Part shown: positions 41,607 through 46,021 of the stretch, piece by piece
Position numbering within the stretch: the stretch's first letter is position 1
Layout: each line of letters opens with the position of its first letter
Source: DASYAN01 sp034431765
GTDB lineage: Bacteria; Chloroflexota; Ktedonobacteria; Ktedonobacterales; Ktedonobacteraceae
DNA length: 46,021 nucleotides
Assembly (NCBI GenBank): GCA_034431765.1
Contig: DAOUDD010000126.1
Location: forward strand, 1-46,021
Reading direction: 5' to 3'
Made by a program: the position numbers and the translations under genes
Notes under the pieces: generated by a model
Database searches by the model: none
Told to the model about the DNA's origin: nothing
The model's input: the letters and a program-made list of their open reading frames with translations, nothing else

Positions 41607-41639
41607 AAAGGGCGTTTAAAGGGCGTTTAAAGGGCGATT
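41607..41639 (+). repeat. 11-bp tandem repeats forming triple ribosome-binding-site units before cydD
   Basis: AAAGGGCGTTT occurs twice in tandem (41607-41617, 41618-41628) and a third time as AAAGGGCGATT (41629-41639), ending 3 nt before the cydD ATG. Each unit contains the Shine-Dalgarno-like AAAGGG; only the last is well placed. Confidence 0.85.
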
Positions 41640-41642
41640 ACT

Positions 41643-43400
41643 ATGCGAATAGATAGGCGCATTTTTACATATATACAGCATGCACAGCTCTATCTGGGAT
41701 TTCTAGGCGTTTTGAGTATAGTAGCGGCGCTTCTTATTCTCTTGCAAGCTTCCTCGATCACTGAGATAATTGACAGGGTCTTTCTAGCTCACCAGGGATT
41801 GCAGCAGGTGACCGACCCAGTGCTGCTCCTACTGGTAGTGCTGGCAGTTCGTACAACCTTGCCGTGGATTACTGAAGTACTGGCGAATTTCGTTTCGACA
41901 CGCGCTAAGAGTACGTTACGGAATCGGCTCTTCTCGCACATCCAGCAACTTGGCCCAATGTACACACGAGGAGAACGGAGCGGTGAACTGGTCAATACCG
42001 TTACAGAGGGAGTCGAGGCGCTGGATGCGTACTTCAGCCAGGTCTTGCCACAAATCTGCGCCACCGCCATCATTCCACTCATTGTGCTGATAGCTGTGTT
42101 CAGAGCCGATCTCTTATCAGGCATCATCCTGTTAATCACCCTGCCACTTCTGCCGCTCTTCATGATTCTCATCGGTATCCAGGCGAACAAAGCAACACAG
42201 CGGCGCTGGCAACAACTCAGCACGCTCAGCGCACACTTCCTGGATGTGCTGCAAGGGGCGACAACGCTCAAGCTCTTTGGACGCAATCGTGCACAAGAGG
42301 AGACGATTCGCCTTATTAGCGAGCGCTTCGGGAATACAACGATGGAGGTGTTGCGCATCGCTTTTCTCTCATCACTGGTAATGGAAATGGGCGCAACGCT
42401 GAGCACCGCAATTGTAGCGGTAGAGATCGGTCTGCGCGTTTTGTACGGGCAGATGCCATTCGCGCCAGCCTTCTTCGTGCTCTTGTTAGCACCTGAGTAC
42501 TATCAACCCCTACGAGCACTGGGACCCCAATTTCACGCGAGCATGAACAGTGCGGCAGGAGCAAAGCGTATCTTTGATATACTTGACACACCACTCTCTC
42601 AAAGCGTGATTGAACTACAAAAGGTTGAACATGAAAAGCCGAAGGCAGAGCATAGCCTGGAATTTCAGCACGTTTCTTACACATATAACGCCACAGAGAA
42701 AGCTGCGCAGCTTGCGCTCTGTGATGTCTCATTTGGCATACAACGTGGGCAGAAGGTTGCCTTGGTTGGACAGAGCGGTGCTGGCAAGACAACAATAGCC
42801 AATCTACTGCTCCGCTTTATTGACCCACAAGAGGGAATGATTTGCACGGATGATCGAGCGCTCACAACGTTTTCTGCACAGGAATGGCGCAAACTGGTCT
42901 CTTGGCAACCACAGCAGCCATATCTCTTCAACACAACTGTGGCCGAGAATATTCGTATGGGACGGGCAGATGCAGGTATGGAAGAGGTTGTTCAAGCCGC
43001 ACAACAAGCCTCTATACACGAATTTATCCAGACACTACCACAGGGATACGAGACCTTGATTGGCGAACGAGGCACACGCCTGAGTGGTGGACAGATACAG
43101 CGGCTCAGCCTGGCACGAGCATTTCTGAAAGATGCCCCTATACTGCTACTAGATGAAGCAACCTCAACACTTGATGCAGAGACGGAAGCTACTATCATAG
43201 AGTCTCTCAAGAGGCTAATGGAAGGTCGTATGGCACTGATTATTGCACACCGCTTGCATACGATTCGGGAAGCTGATAAGATCCTTGTTTTGCACGAGGG
43301 TCGTCTCGTTGCCGCCGGAACACATGCGGAACTGCTGCAACAATCGGAAGTATACCAAGAGCTAGTGCAAGCGTACGCAGACGAGAGGGTCGAAGTATGA
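41643..43400 (+). CDS. cydD: Thiol reductant ABC exporter subunit CydD
   Basis: With CydC it exports cysteine/glutathione-type thiols across the membrane, needed for bd oxidase assembly. 585 residues: a six-helix ABC transporter type-1 membrane domain (about 15-305) and an ATP-binding domain (about 340-575). The latter has Walker A GQSGAGKTT (about 379-387), signature LSGGQIQRLSLARAFLKDAP, Walker B ILLLDEATSTLD and the H-loop IIAHRLHT. GGERSGELVN-type residues (RGERSGELVNTVTEGVEALD) are typical of CydD. Its end overlaps cydC by 4 nt. Confidence 0.92.
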   Translation: MRIDRRIFTYIQHAQLYLGFLGVLSIVAALLILLQASSITEIIDRVFLAHQGLQQVTDPVLLLLVVLAVRTTLPWITEVLANFVSTRAKSTLRNRLFSHIQQLGPMYTRGERSGELVNTVTEGVEALDAYFSQVLPQICATAIIPLIVLIAVFRADLLSGIILLITLPLLPLFMILIGIQANKATQRRWQQLSTLSAHFLDVLQGATTLKLFGRNRAQEETIRLISERFGNTTMEVLRIAFLSSLVMEMGATLSTAIVAVEIGLRVLYGQMPFAPAFFVLLLAPEYYQPLRALGPQFHASMNSAAGAKRIFDILDTPLSQSVIELQKVEHEKPKAEHSLEFQHVSYTYNATEKAAQLALCDVSFGIQRGQKVALVGQSGAGKTTIANLLLRFIDPQEGMICTDDRALTTFSAQEWRKLVSWQPQQPYLFNTTVAENIRMGRADAGMEEVVQAAQQASIHEFIQTLPQGYETLIGERGTRLSGGQIQRLSLARAFLKDAPILLLDEATSTLDAETEATIIESLKRLMEGRMALIIAHRLHTIREADKILVLHEGRLVAAGTHAELLQQSEVYQELVQAYADERVEV

Positions 43401-45196
43401 AGTTCTTGCAAAACACGTTTCTGCGTCTGCTTCGCCTGGCGTGGTCGGCGAGAAAGGAGATGCTCCTGGCAGCTCTTCTTGGTAGCGCAACGGTAGCCAG
43501 CGGAATTGGTTTAGCAGCCACATCAGGCTATCTTATATCAGCCGCAGCGCTGCATCCCTCAGTCGATGCCCTGAGCATTGCAATTGTCAGTGTACGCTTC
43601 TTTGGCATTGCGCGCGGAGTCTTTCGCTATATGGAGCGGATCGTATCGCACAAAGCAACCTTCCGTCTACTTGCCAGTCTGCGTGTCTGGTTCTACCATT
43701 CGCTGCAACCGCTTATTCCCGCCCGCCTGTTAGACTATAAGAATGGAAAGCAGGGTTTACGCACCGGAGATTTGCTGCGCCGTGTAGTGACTGACATTGA
43801 TACGTTACAGAACTTCTATATCAGAGTGCTTGCTCCACCCATTGTAGCGGCTGTGATTGGCTTCTGTATGTGGCTGTTCCTGGGCGCATTTGGGGGCATA
43901 TTTGCGCTCATATTCCTCGCCTTCTTTTTGCTGGCAAGTGTCTGTGTTCCTCTGCTCGCCTATGTATTAAGTGCTGATCTTGGCAAAAAGACTGTTAATA
44001 CACGTGCAGAACTGCATGCACACCTGGTCGATAGTATTCAGGGACTTGCCGACCTTGTCGCGTTTGGACAGGAGCAGCGCCAGGCAGAACAGATCGCGCA
44101 GTTTAGCAGACGGCTCAACCGCATGCAGATGATAACAACACAAATTACTGGTCTACAAAGCACACTCAGCAATCTATTGCTCAATATCATGAGCTGGACT
44201 ATTCTAGTCACGGCAATCCCAATCATACGAGCAGGCCGGCTCGACGGTCTCTTCCTGGCCCTCCTTCTCCTGGCAGCATTTGCCAGCTTCGAGGCGGTAC
44301 TACCGCTCCCTACAGCATTTCAGCAAGTCGGAGGCAGCTTACAGGCAGCTCGTCGGCTCTTTGCAGTTGTGGATACGCCTCCAGCCGTACGTGAGGCCCA
44401 GACAGCATCACCTCAACCAGAAAACACTTCTCTAGTAGTCGAGCGACTGCGTTTTCGTTACGCAGAGCACGAGCCAGAAATTCTTTCTGACATCACATTT
44501 ACTCTACTACAGGGTCAGAGTATCGCAATTGTAGGGCCGAGTGGGGCAGGAAAGTCAACACTTGCACATCTATTGCTCCGCTACTGGGACTATTCAGAAG
44601 GGCATATTCTCCTGGGGGGGCACGAGTTACAGAAGTACCAACAGGAAGACCTCTACAAACTGATCAGCGTCGTTGAGCAAGATACCTATCTTTTCAACAC
44701 AACTATTCGAGAAAATCTGTTACTGGCACGACCAGATGCGTCAGAGGCAGAGATGACAGAGGCTGCAAAGCAAGCTCAACTTCATAAGTTTGTGCAGTCA
44801 CTTCCCCAAGGCTACGACACGCCTGTAGGGGAACAGGGTTTGCGTTTGAGTGGAGGCGAGCGTCAGCGTGTTGCCCTGGCACGTGCTTTGCTCAAGAATA
44901 CGCCGATCCTTATCCTAGACGAGCCAACAATCAACCTGGACGCCATCACGGAGCGAACGATTATGCAAACACTCCATACGATCAGGCGCAACCGAACCGT
45001 TCTTCTGATCACACATCGTCTCATTGAACTAGAGACTATGGATCAAATCCTGGTCTTAGAATCCGGCAAGATTATCGAACGAGGAACACATACCGAACTA
45101 CTGCAGAGAGAGGGTCTCTACTGGCATATGCTACAGCCCAAAGAAGGATTTGCTGTCTCATCTACACAAGAAAAACACTACTATGATACAATCTGA
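43397..45196 (+). CDS. cydC: Thiol reductant ABC exporter subunit CydC
   Basis: Partner of CydD. 599 residues, with the family-specific membrane start ATVASGIGLAATSGYLISAA and VRFFGIARGVFRYMERIVSH. The ATP-binding domain has Walker A GPSGAGKST (about 379-387), LSGGERQRVALARALLKNTP, ILILDEPTINLD and ITHRL. It lies 4 nt inside the cydD end (ATGA), a translationally coupled pair. The closing tail, VSSTQEKHYYDTI, is unconserved. Confidence 0.92.
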   Translation: MKFLQNTFLRLLRLAWSARKEMLLAALLGSATVASGIGLAATSGYLISAAALHPSVDALSIAIVSVRFFGIARGVFRYMERIVSHKATFRLLASLRVWFYHSLQPLIPARLLDYKNGKQGLRTGDLLRRVVTDIDTLQNFYIRVLAPPIVAAVIGFCMWLFLGAFGGIFALIFLAFFLLASVCVPLLAYVLSADLGKKTVNTRAELHAHLVDSIQGLADLVAFGQEQRQAEQIAQFSRRLNRMQMITTQITGLQSTLSNLLLNIMSWTILVTAIPIIRAGRLDGLFLALLLLAAFASFEAVLPLPTAFQQVGGSLQAARRLFAVVDTPPAVREAQTASPQPENTSLVVERLRFRYAEHEPEILSDITFTLLQGQSIAIVGPSGAGKSTLAHLLLRYWDYSEGHILLGGHELQKYQQEDLYKLISVVEQDTYLFNTTIRENLLLARPDASEAEMTEAAKQAQLHKFVQSLPQGYDTPVGEQGLRLSGGERQRVALARALLKNTPILILDEPTINLDAITERTIMQTLHTIRRNRTVLLITHRLIELETMDQILVLESGKIIERGTHTELLQREGLYWHMLQPKEGFAVSSTQEKHYYDTI

Positions 45197-45393
45197 GGAG
45201 TACGATAGGAGGAACGGGCGAGAATTCGCTCTAACTTGCAATCACGCAGACACTCAGGTATTATTCATTGAGAAAACCTGTTACTCATACTGATTAATGA
45301 TAGAAAGCCAGAATGTAGAGCAAGCAATGAACCAGATTCAGATTGGCATACATTCAGTGGATATACAGATATACATCTACGGAGGCAATAGCC

Positions 45394-45801
45394 ATGGGCA
45401 ATCTGGTGATGGTAGTCGATGATTCGCTCACCGTACGAAAAATATTGGAAGTGAGTTTAAAGCGGGCAGGGCTAGAAGTCGTTTCGTTTACGAACGGGAT
45501 TGACGCTTTGCAAGCTTTAACATCTTCATCTTTACCTAAATTGCCTGATTTAATCATTCTTGATGTTATGATGCCTCGCTTAAATGGATACTCAGTAGCA
45601 CGGCTCCTACGGTCCAAATCTTATCTAAATCATATTCCTATCATCATGCTCACCAGTAGAAATGGAATGCTTTCACATCTCCGTGGACGTATTGCAGGAG
45701 CGAGTATTTATTTAACCAAGCCCTTCAAAACGCAAGACATTATTGATACAGTCATGCGCTATCTTGGAGGTCCCTCTCAATTGCAAGGATCAGGTGCGTA
45801 A
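45394..45801 (+). CDS. Single-domain response regulator (CheY/PilG-like)
   Basis: A receiver domain only, 135 residues. The acidic pair Asp9-Asp10 (VVDDSLTVRK), the phospho-acceptor Asp57 (LIILDVMMPRLNG), Thr87 (IIMLTS) and Lys109 (YLTKPF) are intact. It should be phosphorylated by a histidine kinase that is not in this window. VDDSLTVRKILEVSL is typical of PilG/PatA-type receivers, which in other bacteria act with DUF4388 proteins; one is at 34471, but 10 kb away. GGAGG precedes ATG 45394. The remaining 45802-46021 shows nothing recognisable. Confidence 0.9.
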   Translation: MGNLVMVVDDSLTVRKILEVSLKRAGLEVVSFTNGIDALQALTSSSLPKLPDLIILDVMMPRLNGYSVARLLRSKSYLNHIPIIMLTSRNGMLSHLRGRIAGASIYLTKPFKTQDIIDTVMRYLGGPSQLQGSGA

Positions 45802-46021
45802 ACTCCCTAGCTCATTAGTGTGTTTGTACAAAGTCTTAGAACAAAATAACAGCAAACTCGTTATAGGCACGTAGAATAGTAATTCTATCACCCGCACATG
45901 TTACCCCAAACGCTATTGCGTAGTTCACATGGTTGAAATGGGCACCAAGCACTATTGTGGACATTGAGATGCCAAAAACAAAGCGGAGAGGGAAGGACCC
46001 AGACACCATCGCTGTCGGCCC

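Overview
The window looks like chromosomal DNA of a Ktedonobacteria-type member of the Chloroflexota. This is inferred from gene content: a Gram-positive-like DnaB/DnaD/DnaI primosome set, paired FemAB ligases, a Hanks-type kinase, a bacterial G1 (glutamic) peptidase, very large TPR and BNR-repeat proteins, moderate GC and scattered mobile-element debris. No rRNA, tRNA or CRISPR array was seen. Coordinates, frames and motifs were read directly from the sequence; family assignments rest on recognised motifs, without database searches.

Layout. 1-2260: a dispersed hairpin repeat, a probable IS605/TnpB right-end remnant, citrate synthase (minus), and a divergent small HTH protein that resembles the N-terminal domain of HTH-fused citrate synthases. 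2264-7943 (minus): a replication operon, dnaB (two inteins) - dnaD-like - dnaI/dnaC-like loader. Its upstream region (8145-8309) holds a dense cluster of DnaA-box-like 9-mers. 8603-11169: membrane-anchored cyclophilin, metallophosphoesterase, cytoplasmic cyclophilin. 11427-15111: a stand-alone glutamyl-tRNA-reductase-like Rossmann domain, ispH, a helicase-associated-domain protein, and YajQ. 15426-19325: a giant TPR protein. 19421-24627: G1 peptidase (minus), GH4 glycosidase, two tandem FemAB-type transferases (minus). 25141-32840: secreted subtilisin, Ser/Thr kinase with a C-terminal membrane domain (minus), lipoprotein, giant secreted BNR-repeat protein. 33024-34470: small ORFs, a decayed DUF4291 gene, tandem repeats. 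34471-38360: DUF4388-like protein, GT2 glycosyltransferase (minus), an orphan Csx15-like protein, YbaK/EbsC deacylase, a small unknown (minus). 38907-45196: cydA-cydB-cydD-cydC, a complete cytochrome bd locus. 45394-45801: a single-domain response regulator.

How the parts work together. The replication operon supplies helicase, loader and a DnaD-type remodeller, with a candidate DnaA-bound control or origin region next to it. CydAB forms the terminal oxidase and CydDC the thiol exporter needed for its assembly. The secreted protease, G1 peptidase, BNR protein and GH4 enzyme fit a saprophytic life.

The most unusual observations are: a DnaB split by two inteins, the smaller carrying an in-frame copy of a dispersed genomic hairpin repeat where an endonuclease domain normally sits; the same repeat family forming the C-terminus of YbaK; the DnaA-box iteron cluster beside the helicase operon; the stand-alone HTH opposite citrate synthase; and the orphan Csx15-like and GluTR-like genes.
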